Shown piece after piece: positions 1-7,613 of a stretch of DNA of 17,029 nt. The notes below the pieces were generated by a model. That model did no database searches and was not told where the DNA came from. It worked only from the letters and a program-made list of their open reading frames with translations. Both the position numbers and the translations under genes were made by a program. The DNA lies in assembly GCA_036351575.1 (NCBI GenBank), contig JAZBPJ010000045.1:1-17029 (forward strand), in the 5' to 3' direction. Origin of the DNA: JABDPF01 sp036351575. GTDB lineage: Bacteria; Pseudomonadota; Gammaproteobacteria; Xanthomonadales; SZUA-36. The first letter of the stretch is position 1. Every line of letters begins with the position of its first letter.

Positions 1-1770
1 ATCAAGGAGATTGTCCGCCACCAGCATGAAACGGCCCTGCCGCCAGGCCGAAGGCTGCCACGCGATCGAAGCCGAGACCAGGCAGGCCTCGTCCCCGCTT
101 TGGCGCAGGGCGTTTTTTTCGTGAATCCGGTACTCGGTGTCCAGGTAAAGCCGCAGCGCTTCCACGGGCTGCCAGGTAACCGCCAGGGTGGCGCGGTGCC
201 GCGCGAAGTTCAGGGCATAGAAACTCGCGTCGACATCAGCGCTGCCGTAGTCCGCAGTTTTGTCCAGGAAAGCGTAGGAAGCGGTTACTTCGATCGTCGA
301 TAAGCGCCATCCATAGATGGCCTCGACGCCATGGACCTCGATATCCACGGCATTGGCCTGGCGGGCGAAGGGTGCGCCCTCGCTGTACGTCCAGTCGACC
401 AGGTCGTCGTCCCTGCGGTGAAACACGGTGGCGCTGATGCTGCTGTTGCCGGTCACCATTTCATAAGCCAGTTTGAGCGTGTCGGCGTATTCCCGGCCAA
501 GGTCCGGGTTGCCGCCAAAGAGCCCGGTCGGGCGGGAGTTCAGCGCCGTGTACCCGGGCAGCTGCGTACTTCTCGCGTACTCGAAGGTGAAACGGTGGGT
601 CCGGGCCTGCCCCGGCTGTTCCCAGGACAGGCTGAGCAGGGGTGCGACGGCGTTTTCATCCCGGTTGGAAAAGTCAGCTCGCAGGCCGGCGCGAACGGAA
701 AATCGGCCACCGCTGTTCATCCGCCAACTGCGTTCGGGCGCGACGCCGATTGCAGCGAAGCTGCGTGAATTGAAACGGCCCCAGGTCAGGTCGGTCGAAC
801 GCAGCAGGCGATCGGAAGTGAACTGGCCGTTAACGTGCCAGTCCAGCCCGGCCGCTCGCTCTACACCTGACACGGCAAGGGACACACTTCGTGTTTCGTG
901 TTCGAACGATCCCGGCGTGCCCGATTCCTGCGAACGGCGGTCGAAATCGTAGTCGTTTTCGAGTTCACGCAGAGCCAGTCCCATTTGCCACCAGCCGTTT
1001 CGGGTCTCCCGGCGGTGGTCCGCCAGCGCCAGCGCGAGTTTCGTGTGATCGGTTTCGGGCAGGTTGGCGAACCCGGTGTACATTCCGGGCCAGCCGGCAA
1101 ACTTGTCGTGGTATCCCAGCAGAAGGTTGGTCTCACTGCCGCCGGACTTCCATTGCAGCTGCCCGCTGAAGCGCCTGAACTCGTGATCGCCCTGCGGCAC
1201 GCTGCCGTCTCCGCGGGAGCCCGAGACTGAAACGATGGCCCCGACAGTACCCCCGCCGTCGAGTTTCTGTGCCTTGCCGCCGCGAAAAGAGGCGTAAAGC
1301 AGGCTGTCGGTCCCGGCGCCGGCCACCAGGTGATTTTCGTCTGAAACAACGGCGAAGCCGTAGCTGATGGTTGCCACCGAGGCATTCGATGCATTCAGCC
1401 CGTTATCGAAATCCGTCATCACTTGCGGCGCCGTGAGCATCGCCGGGTCAAGGGGTATTTCGACGGCGTAGTGCCCGGTCTGCGGGTCGTGGAGCGTGAC
1501 CGCTCCCAGTCGAAAGCCGGTATTTTCGAACAGTCCGCCGCGCACCGTGATATCCGACTGGCCTTCCGGAAGCCCGCGGGACTGCAGGTTGACCTGGGGA
1601 TCGAAGCGCAGGGCGGTGGCGCTGCCCGCGAAGCTGCTGGCGGGCTGCAGATTGGCCACCCTGCGGGCCGTGACGGCCACGGTTTCCAGCAGTTGGCTGT
1701 CTTCCGCCGCGGCGCCGGCACCGGGCTGGACAGCGGACAGCATCAGGGCAGTGACTAGGGGCTGCAACAT
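1..1770 (-). CDS. TonB-dependent outer-membrane receptor (C-terminus missing)
   Basis: Translating the minus strand from the ATG at 1770 gives 590 uninterrupted codons to the window edge, so the gene is cut off at its 3' end. Residues 1-22 form a signal peptide ending GAGAAAEDS. Next comes LLETVAVTARR (about 27-37), a typical TonB box, then a short plug domain (about 44-140) containing DITVRGG. The rest alternates aromatic and polar residues like a beta-barrel, with family-typical stretches such as LFGGNPDLGREYADTLKLAYE and VDIEVHGVEAIYGW. Such receptors import siderophores, cobalamin, sugars or other nutrients across the outer membrane using TonB/ExbBD energy. The substrate cannot be told from sequence. 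An in-frame TAA about 36 bases upstream leaves ATG 1770 as the natural start, although no clear Shine-Dalgarno is visible. It lies 83 bases downstream of the hydrolase gene on the same strand, with a strong hairpin between them. Confidence 0.88.
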   Translation of the reverse strand, partial: MLQPLVTALMLSAVQPGAGAAAEDSQLLETVAVTARRVANLQPASSFAGSATALRFDPQVNLQSRGLPEGQSDITVRGGLFENTGFRLGAVTLHDPQTGHYAVEIPLDPAMLTAPQVMTDFDNGLNASNASVATISYGFAVVSDENHLVAGAGTDSLLYASFRGGKAQKLDGGGTVGAIVSVSGSRGDGSVPQGDHEFRRFSGQLQWKSGGSETNLLLGYHDKFAGWPGMYTGFANLPETDHTKLALALADHRRETRNGWWQMGLALRELENDYDFDRRSQESGTPGSFEHETRSVSLAVSGVERAAGLDWHVNGQFTSDRLLRSTDLTWGRFNSRSFAAIGVAPERSWRMNSGGRFSVRAGLRADFSNRDENAVAPLLSLSWEQPGQARTHRFTFEYARSTQLPGYTALNSRPTGLFGGNPDLGREYADTLKLAYEMVTGNSSISATVFHRRDDDLVDWTYSEGAPFARQANAVDIEVHGVEAIYGWRLSTIEVTASYAFLDKTADYGSADVDASFYALNFARHRATLAVTWQPVEALRLYLDTEYRIHEKNALRQSGDEACLVSASIAWQPSAWRQGRFMLVADNLLD

Positions 1771-1817
1771 ACTGCGGGGCCGATTCAGAAACAGGCGCGC
1801 AGTTTAGCCCATTTTCA

Positions 1818-1847
1818 AGGCCCGGTTGGAGCCGGCCAACCGGGCCT
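1818..1847 (-). terminator. Perfect 12-bp hairpin between two minus-strand genes
   Basis: AGGCCCGGTTGG at 1818-1829 and its exact reverse complement at 1836-1847 flank a 6-base loop. The hairpin lies just after the stop codon of the hydrolase (1854-1856) and before the receptor start (1770). Neither side has a real T-run: the minus strand continues TTGAAAATGGG. It may therefore be a weak or Rho-assisted terminator, or a processing or attenuation structure, rather than a textbook intrinsic terminator. Confidence 0.45.
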
Positions 1848-1853
1848 CGCGGA

Positions 1854-4022
1854 TCAGAACGGCCCCAGGTCCCAGAACAGCAGGAAAGCGCTCAGCGCCA
1901 CCGCAGCCAGGCCCGTCAGCGTGAAGCCGATGACGCGGCTGCCGGCCAGTTCATACCGGGTCCGGGCGCGCGCGGTGCCAACAATGGTCAGCAATCCAAG
2001 CAGGCCGGCGACCAGTCCGGCCCAGGCGCCCCACGCGGCCCAGGGCATGAATCCGAAGAGTACCAACACTTCAGAAACTTCCGAGGCCGCCGCGATCGCC
2101 GCGCCGAGGATCGCTACCGACGCCACGGAGACCGTCGCCGTCAGCCAGGCCATCGTCCGCGCACTGCCGGCCGGCAGCGCCGACCGGCCGTCGAACCAGC
2201 GCATCAGGGGTGCGGATGAGAGCACGATGAAAGCCGTCAGCAGGATGAGCACCGGGACCCCGAGCCAGGCGCCGGGTACGGCCAGCTTCTTCTTGTCCTT
2301 CGCGGCCAGTGCGGCAAGCCGGGTCACGGCTGAAGAAAGAAAAACCGGTGCGATCATGTCGGGGACCTCCATTTCCTCGACGCATTCCAGGTTCGGTTCC
2401 GCCTGCGGGTCATCGAAGAAGGCGTTCAGCATGTCCCCGCCGCATTCAACGGAACGTGAAGGGCCGTGGCCGGCGTAAGGGAACTCGACGTACGTCACGT
2501 TGCTGAAGCCCGGCAGGATGGCCTTTGCGTTGGGGGGCGGAGTGATCGGGTCCATGTCGCCTTCGATAATCAAGCTGGGCAATTCGGTTACGATGGCCTC
2601 GTAGTGGTGCTCCGGCCGGGTCGTCATGCCGAGCTCGGAACAAAGCGAAAGCCCCTGCTCGTTGGACTCCGCCGTACCCATGGCCCGTCCGAGCACCGGG
2701 AATTCCTCGCGGTCCCGCTGATTGGCGAGGGTCTGCGCAAGTCGTCCGCCGTCGGTGCAGTGAATGGCATTGGCCATGCCCTGGCTGCTGGTGAAAAATC
2801 CGCCGCTGGACATCATGTGAACCAGCGCCTGGAAGACGTCTTCGTCCCTGCGCTCCACCGCATTGGCCCAGGCGTAAATCATGCCGGGCAGCGCCGGGTA
2901 GTTTTTCTGCTCGTAGAGGAAAGCGAAGGGCAGCATGGCCGCGATGTTCTCAAAAATGCGCACCTCGCCCGAGGGAAACACCTCGGTATCGAACGCCTTG
3001 ACTTCGATCGGGTTGTCGACGACCGATTCGACGGCCTGGCGCAGACGGCCGATCAGGTCCGGGTAGCGCTGTGCGCAGTCGGGCTGCGCATCGCAGATTT
3101 CCTGCAGTTTTTCGAGATCGCGCATATACCATTTCACGACCCGCCAGTACTCGTCTGAACCGCGGATCTCTAGCGGCATGATGGCGTCGAGCGCCACGGC
3201 AAGGATGCCTTCCGGGTCTTCCCTGATATAGGCCTGGCCCAGGATCGAACCGTAGGAAATGCCCCAGACGTTCCACTTTTCGAAACCCAGGGCGCGCCGC
3301 AGCGCTTTAACGTCGCGGGCGTTCTCGATGGTGTTGTAGCCGCTCAGGTCGACCCCGGCGGCGGTCGCGTTCTCCGCGCAGAATCGAACGCGCTCGTTCC
3401 CTGCCGCCAGGCTTTCTTCGAAGGTGTCGGCTTCGTCGGCAGCGGGTTTCCGGCTGCTGTACAGGGGGCAGAAGTCATCCGAGTAGCCGATGCCGCGCTG
3501 TTCGAGGATGTAGAGGTCACGGTGATCGAGGATGCCGTGGTCGCGCAGCCGGCGCACATACGTGGTCGCCTGCGCGCCGGGACCGCCCGTGAGGTAGATC
3601 ACCGGGTCTTCGCGTTTTCCGGGCGTGAGCCCCGATTCTTCCGTTTTGTCCTCGAACTCCTCTTTGCCCCAGCGCGAATTGATGCGGACCACGTGGAGCT
3701 CGATAAAGCGGGAGTCCGGCTTTTCGCGGTTTTCGGGCACTTCGAGCAGGAAACAGTCGAAATCACCGGGTTCGTATTCGATGGTGCCTTTGAACGGGCA
3801 GATCACGGGGTCGAGCCGATAGGTATCCCGCTCGAACCGGTTTTCGCTGGACAGCGTTTCGTTCAGCTCCAACGAGGGATCTTTGTGGCCTGCTTTTGAA
3901 TCCAGCAAAGTGGTTCCAATGTCACCGGCGGTCGACGGAAGATCTTCGGCCTGTTGCGCCGACGTGACCTGCGCGGTAAAAAAATACAGGCTGAGCAAAA
4001 TGAGAAATCGAAGCATTTTCAT
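1854..4022 (-). CDS. Exported alpha/beta hydrolase (TAP/proline-iminopeptidase-like) with C-terminal membrane domain
   Basis: The product is 722 residues. A signal peptide (MKMLRFLILLSLYFF to about residue 22) directs export. The hydrolase core has an oxyanion-type segment YLTGGPGA (143-150), the nucleophile elbow GISYG with Ser256, an acid in GDMDPITPP (Asp491) and AGHGPSRS with His519. This layout matches alpha/beta hydrolases with the TAP-like C-terminal domain, usually aminopeptidases or prolyl/tripeptidyl peptidases, so a periplasmic peptidase or esterase is likely. Ten cysteines lie between residues 75 and 547, consistent with disulfides outside the cytoplasm. Residues about 582-717 add roughly four hydrophobic helices (near 582-602, 622-646, 652-683 and 694-717), unlike the usual soluble enzyme of about 450-550 residues. 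GAGGG lies 3 bases upstream of the ATG. A second ATG two codons in (4016) is also possible. The substrate is unknown. Confidence 0.85.
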   Translation of the reverse strand: MKMLRFLILLSLYFFTAQVTSAQQAEDLPSTAGDIGTTLLDSKAGHKDPSLELNETLSSENRFERDTYRLDPVICPFKGTIEYEPGDFDCFLLEVPENREKPDSRFIELHVVRINSRWGKEEFEDKTEESGLTPGKREDPVIYLTGGPGAQATTYVRRLRDHGILDHRDLYILEQRGIGYSDDFCPLYSSRKPAADEADTFEESLAAGNERVRFCAENATAAGVDLSGYNTIENARDVKALRRALGFEKWNVWGISYGSILGQAYIREDPEGILAVALDAIMPLEIRGSDEYWRVVKWYMRDLEKLQEICDAQPDCAQRYPDLIGRLRQAVESVVDNPIEVKAFDTEVFPSGEVRIFENIAAMLPFAFLYEQKNYPALPGMIYAWANAVERRDEDVFQALVHMMSSGGFFTSSQGMANAIHCTDGGRLAQTLANQRDREEFPVLGRAMGTAESNEQGLSLCSELGMTTRPEHHYEAIVTELPSLIIEGDMDPITPPPNAKAILPGFSNVTYVEFPYAGHGPSRSVECGGDMLNAFFDDPQAEPNLECVEEMEVPDMIAPVFLSSAVTRLAALAAKDKKKLAVPGAWLGVPVLILLTAFIVLSSAPLMRWFDGRSALPAGSARTMAWLTATVSVASVAILGAAIAAASEVSEVLVLFGFMPWAAWGAWAGLVAGLLGLLTIVGTARARTRYELAGSRVIGFTLTGLAAVALSAFLLFWDLGPF

Positions 4023-4169
4023 GTTCCCTCGGCGGGTTGATGACGATGCCCACCATCATCTCAGCAAACCGGATCTGTTTCACCTGCGGAAACTCTGAAC
4101 GGCCCTCTGCGGGCCTGATTCAGGTCAGCCATCCATCCATGAAATTTCGGTCGAACGGTCAGGCTGGGG

Positions 4170-4175
4170 TAAAAT
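4170..4175 (+). promoter_or_regulatory. Possible -10 element for oadGAB
   Basis: TAAAAT at 4170-4175 is the best -10-like hexamer in the 242-base divergent gap upstream of oadG. The region 17-18 bases upstream (TTCGGT) is a poor -35 match. It would give a 5' leader of about 80 bases. The rest of the gap (4023-4264) shows no gene and no obvious riboswitch. Confidence 0.3.
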
Positions 4176-4264
4176 CCGCCCGATACGAGGTTCTGACCTT
4201 CAGCTGCCGACAGCATGACGAGGGCGGTAGAAAGCAGCCCTCCTGTCCGAGGAGAAACAAAACA

Positions 4265-4510
4265 ATGTCTCTAGCTGAGCAATTGCTTGCCGGGCTCGAG
4301 TTGACGCTCACCGGCATGGTGACCGTTTTCATTCTGCTGAGTTTCATGGTCCTGGCGATCGGCTGGATGTCGAAGCTCGCCCACCGGTTGGCGCCCCCTT
4401 CGCGTTCCGCCCCAATGGGCGCCAGGTCAAAGTCGGATACGGCAGAAGACAAGGAAATCGTGGCGGCGATCAGCGCGGCCATACACCGTTTCCGCAGTGC
4501 GCGCGGCTGA
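4265..4510 (+). CDS. oadG: Oxaloacetate decarboxylase gamma subunit
   Basis: This 81-residue protein starts MSLAEQLLAGLELTLTGM. It has one membrane helix (about residues 13-36) followed by a short charged cytoplasmic tail. That is the standard OadG architecture: a small anchor that holds the alpha subunit to the membrane beta subunit and assists assembly. The start at 4265 is chosen because GGAG (4251-4254) sits 10 bases upstream and the family begins at this point. The frame is open upstream to 4037, but that part does not resemble OadG. It is the first gene of oadGAB, in the gamma-alpha-beta order known from enterobacteria, and lies 62 bases before oadA. The tail is shorter and less proline-rich than in some homologues. 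The call rests on context as much as on sequence. Confidence 0.87.
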   Translation: MSLAEQLLAGLELTLTGMVTVFILLSFMVLAIGWMSKLAHRLAPPSRSAPMGARSKSDTAEDKEIVAAISAAIHRFRSARG

Positions 4511-4572
4511 AACCGCGCTCGCCAGAATCCTTTTCAGATCAATACCAAGGCACTCTAGGAGTTGAGACGCTC

Positions 4573-6342
4573 ATGGCCAATAAATTAGGCATCACCGAAC
4601 TGGTGCTGCGTGACGCACACCAATCACTTCTTGCGACCCGGATGCGCATCGATGACATGCTGCCCATCGCCGAAAAACTGGACAGCATGGGGTTCTGGTC
4701 CCTCGAAACCTGGGGCGGCGCCACTTTTGACGCCTGCATCCGCTACCTGGGAGAGGATCCCTGGCAGCGTCTGAGGACCCTGAAACGAGCCATTCCGAAC
4801 ACCCGGCACCAGATGCTTTTCCGCGCCCAGAACATCCTCGGCTACCGTCACTATGCCGATGATGTCGTCGCCAAGTTCGTGGAACGCTGTGCGGTCAACG
4901 GCATGGACGTGTTCCGGATTTTTGACGCCATGAACGATCTGCGCAATTTCGAGGTCGCCGTGCGTGCGGTATGCAACGTCGACAAGCACGCCCAGGGCGC
5001 CATGTCGTACACGGTGAGCCCCGTTCACACCACCGACATGTGGGTCGACATGGGCAAGCACCTCGAGGACATGGGTTGCCATTCCATCTGCATCAAAGAC
5101 ATGGCTGGCCTGCTCAAACCCTACGTCGCCGAGGAATTGATCTCGCGGCTGAAAGAGTCCTGCGACATTCCGGTCGCGCTGCATTGTCACGCGACGACCG
5201 GAATGAGCACGGCAACGCTGGTGAAGGCAGCCGAGGCGGGCGTGGACATGGTCGATACCTCGATTTCGTCCATGAGCCAGACCTACGGGCATTCACCCAC
5301 GGAATCGCTGAGCGCCATCTTCCAGGACACGGACCGGGACACCGGCCTCGACCTGCTGAAGCTGGAGGAAATTGCTCATTACTTCCGCGGCGTGCGCAAG
5401 AAATACGCGAAGTTCGAAGGTTCCCTCAAGGGTATCGATTCGCGCATCCTGGTCGCGCAGGTTCCCGGCGGCATGCTGACGAACATGGAAGGCCAGTTGA
5501 AAGAACAGGGCGCCGGCGACCGCATCGACGAGGTGCTGGAAGAGATTCCCCGCGTGCGCGAAGACCTGGGATTCATTCCGCTGGTCACGCCGACCTCCCA
5601 GATCGTCGGCACCCAGGCCGTGATCAACGTGCTGATGGGCGAACGCTACAAGTCCATCACCAAGGAGACTTCAGGGGTGCTGAAGGGCGAGTATGGCGCG
5701 ACGCTGGCGCCGGTGAACAAGGAGTTGCAGGCGCGTGTGCTTAATGGCGCCGAGCCGATCACCTGCCGTCCGGCCGACCTGCTCAAGCCGGAAATCGAGA
5801 GCCTGACAGCCGAGTTGAAGGCCAAGGCCCAGGCGGAAGGCATCACCCTGGCCAAGGACGTGATCGATGACGTCCTGATCTACGCGCTGTTCCCGCAAAT
5901 CGGTCTGAAATTTCTCAAGAACCGCGGCAACCCGGACGCATTCGAGCCGGCTCCCGGTCAAGAGCCGTCCAGGAGCGACGCGTCGAGTGCGCCGGCGGCA
6001 AGCGGCGGCCCCTGCTGCGAAGCTTACAACGTCAAGGTCAATGGCAAGACCTACGAGGTAGAGGTCAGCGCCGCCGGCGCCGTGACTTCCGTTAAGCCCG
6101 CCGACTCCCGCGCCGCGGCGGAAAGCGACGGTGATGTGGTTCCCGCTCCGCTGGCCGGCAACATCTTCAAGATCAAGATCAAACCGGGACAGAAAGTTCA
6201 GCAGGGTGAAGTGGTCATGATCCTGGAAGCCATGAAGATGGAGACCGAGGTTCGCGCTCCGCACGGCGGCACGGTGATGAGCGTGACCGTCAAGGAAGGG
6301 GATGCGGTCTCTCTGAAGGATCCGCTGCTTTACATCCGCTGA
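4573..6342 (+). CDS. oadA: Oxaloacetate decarboxylase alpha subunit (biotin-dependent carboxyltransferase)
   Basis: This 589-residue protein transfers the carboxyl group of oxaloacetate to biotin, releasing pyruvate; the carboxybiotin is then decarboxylated by OadB. The N-terminal carboxyltransferase barrel begins LVLRDAHQSLLATRM, with the metal ligand Asp14. Lys175 lies in CIKDMAG, and His204 and His206 in VALHCHATTG; these correspond to the metal and catalytic residues of known OadA/pyruvate carboxylase domains. The conserved PYC/OADA domain follows. A short Ala/Pro/Ser linker (about 458-480) precedes the biotinyl domain, where EAMKME places the biotin on Lys555. AGGAG (4557-4561) lies 11 bases before the ATG. 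Length and domain order are complete and normal. It is cytoplasmic but membrane-attached through OadG. The same family includes the pyruvate carboxylase B subunit, but the flanking oadG and oadB decide for the Na+ pump. Confidence 0.96.
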   Translation: MANKLGITELVLRDAHQSLLATRMRIDDMLPIAEKLDSMGFWSLETWGGATFDACIRYLGEDPWQRLRTLKRAIPNTRHQMLFRAQNILGYRHYADDVVAKFVERCAVNGMDVFRIFDAMNDLRNFEVAVRAVCNVDKHAQGAMSYTVSPVHTTDMWVDMGKHLEDMGCHSICIKDMAGLLKPYVAEELISRLKESCDIPVALHCHATTGMSTATLVKAAEAGVDMVDTSISSMSQTYGHSPTESLSAIFQDTDRDTGLDLLKLEEIAHYFRGVRKKYAKFEGSLKGIDSRILVAQVPGGMLTNMEGQLKEQGAGDRIDEVLEEIPRVREDLGFIPLVTPTSQIVGTQAVINVLMGERYKSITKETSGVLKGEYGATLAPVNKELQARVLNGAEPITCRPADLLKPEIESLTAELKAKAQAEGITLAKDVIDDVLIYALFPQIGLKFLKNRGNPDAFEPAPGQEPSRSDASSAPAASGGPCCEAYNVKVNGKTYEVEVSAAGAVTSVKPADSRAAAESDGDVVPAPLAGNIFKIKIKPGQKVQQGEVVMILEAMKMETEVRAPHGGTVMSVTVKEGDAVSLKDPLLYIR

Positions 6343-6361
6343 CCGGGCTGGGAGGTCCATG

Positions 6362-7504
6362 ATGGAACTTGACCTGAAAGCCTTGTGGCTGACGACCGGA
6401 ATAGCGAATTTCGGTATCGGCGAGTTGTTCATGATCCTGGTCGGTGCAGTCCTTCTGTACCTGGCCATCGCCAGGCGATTTGAGCCTTTGCTGCTGGTGC
6501 CGATCGGTTTCGGCGCCATTCTCAGCAACGTGCCGGTTGCGGGCATGGCGGGCCCGGAAGGGCTGCTGGGTTACATCTACCATGTCGGTATCGAGACCGG
6601 TGTCTTCCCGATGCTTATTTTCCTGGGTCTCGGGGCACTGACCGATTTTGGGGCCCTGATCGCCAATCCGCGAACGCTGCTGCTCGGAGCCGCCGCCCAG
6701 TTCGGTATCTTCGTCACCTTGCTGGGGGCGCTTCTGCTGAATTACCTTCCCGGTTTCGATTTCAGCCTGCAGGATGCCGCCGCGATCGGCATTATCGGCG
6801 GAGCGGACGGACCGACCGCCATTTTCCTTTCTTCCAGGCTGTCACCCGAGTTGATGGGTGCGATTGCCGTGGCCGCTTATTCCTACATGGCCCTGGTGCC
6901 GATCATCCAGCCGCCGATCATGAAGGCGCTCATACCGGCGCATGAGCGCAAGGTCGTCATGGAGCAGCTCAGAGAGGTAACCCCGCTCGAGAAAATCCTG
7001 TTTCCGCTGATGGTGCTGCTGGTAACGGCCCTGTTCCTGCCGGCGGCGTTGCCGCTGATCGGCATGATCACCTTCGGCAACCTGCTGCGGGAATCCGGCG
7101 TTGTCGACCGCCTGAGCAAAACGGCCCAGAATGAGCTGATCAATATCGTGACGATCTTTCTCGGACTCGGTGTCGGTTCGAAGCTGCAGGCGGAATCGTT
7201 CCTGACCGTCGAAACCATCGGTATTCTGCTGCTGGGTGTTTTTGCCTTTTCCATCGGCACGGCGTCCGGTGTGCTGATGGGCCGCATCATGCACAAGGTG
7301 ACGGGCGGCAAAGTCAATCCGCTCATCGGCGCTGCCGGCGTATCCGCGGTGCCGATGGCGGCGCGCGTGGTCAACAAGGTGGGCCTGGAGAACAACCCGC
7401 ACAACTTCCTGCTGATGCACGCGATGGGCCCGAACGTGGCCGGCGTTCTCGGTTCGGCGGTTGCAGCCGGGCTGCTCCTGGCGCTGCTGGGTGGCGGCGG
7501 CTAG
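6362..7504 (+). CDS. oadB: Oxaloacetate decarboxylase beta subunit (Na+-translocating)
   Basis: This polytopic membrane protein of about 380 residues decarboxylates carboxybiotin and couples the reaction to Na+ export. Family signatures are GFGAILSNVPVAG near the N-terminus, IIGGADGPTAIF with the Na+-site aspartate of the GGADGPT motif (about residue 149), GVGSKLQAESF, and the C-terminal AAGVSAVPMAARVVNK and HAMGPNVAGVLGSA. Two ATGs adjoin at 6359 and 6362. GGAGGT at 6351-6356 is 5 bases from 6362 but only 2 from 6359, so 6362 is preferred. The gene follows oadA by 19 bases and is followed by a strong terminator, so it ends the operon. At about 380 residues it matches the compact decarboxylase beta subunits (GcdB/MmdB-like) more than the roughly 430-residue enterobacterial OadB, but the alpha subunit fixes the substrate as oxaloacetate. 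Confidence 0.93.
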   Translation: MELDLKALWLTTGIANFGIGELFMILVGAVLLYLAIARRFEPLLLVPIGFGAILSNVPVAGMAGPEGLLGYIYHVGIETGVFPMLIFLGLGALTDFGALIANPRTLLLGAAAQFGIFVTLLGALLLNYLPGFDFSLQDAAAIGIIGGADGPTAIFLSSRLSPELMGAIAVAAYSYMALVPIIQPPIMKALIPAHERKVVMEQLREVTPLEKILFPLMVLLVTALFLPAALPLIGMITFGNLLRESGVVDRLSKTAQNELINIVTIFLGLGVGSKLQAESFLTVETIGILLLGVFAFSIGTASGVLMGRIMHKVTGGKVNPLIGAAGVSAVPMAARVVNKVGLENNPHNFLLMHAMGPNVAGVLGSAVAAGLLLALLGGGG

Positions 7505-7525
7505 GCCGAATCGCAAAGAACCTGA

Positions 7526-7554
7526 AAAAACCCCGCTTTCTCGGCGGGGTTTTT
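7526..7554 (+). terminator. Strong intrinsic terminator after oadB, bidirectional
   Basis: AAAAACCCCGC (7526-7536) pairs perfectly with GCGGGGTTTTT (7544-7554) around a 7-base loop. The T-run is on the plus strand at 7550-7554, and the A-run at 7525-7530 gives a T-run on the minus strand. It lies between the convergent oadB (stop 7504) and serine hydrolase (stop 7614) genes and can serve both. Confidence 0.93.
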
Positions 7555-7613
7555 CATGTTGGTCAGTCTTTATTGCAAACGGGGGCTTGTTACAGCTGCG
7601 TCCGACCTGTGGT

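Noticed and set aside
861..1721. Minus-strand open frames at 861-1394 and 1419-1721 within the receptor region
   Set aside because: They are out of frame with the continuous 590-codon TonB receptor reading on the same strand, which shows a signal peptide, TonB box and barrel-like sequence.
4037..4264. N-terminal extension of OadG from an upstream ATG at 4037
   Set aside because: The extra 76 residues are not like OadG, and a Shine-Dalgarno precedes the ATG at 4265, which matches the family start.
4023..4264. A riboswitch or small RNA upstream of oadG
   Set aside because: No recognisable riboswitch core or terminator-like hairpin is visible in this gap. Only a weak -10 and a Shine-Dalgarno can be supported.
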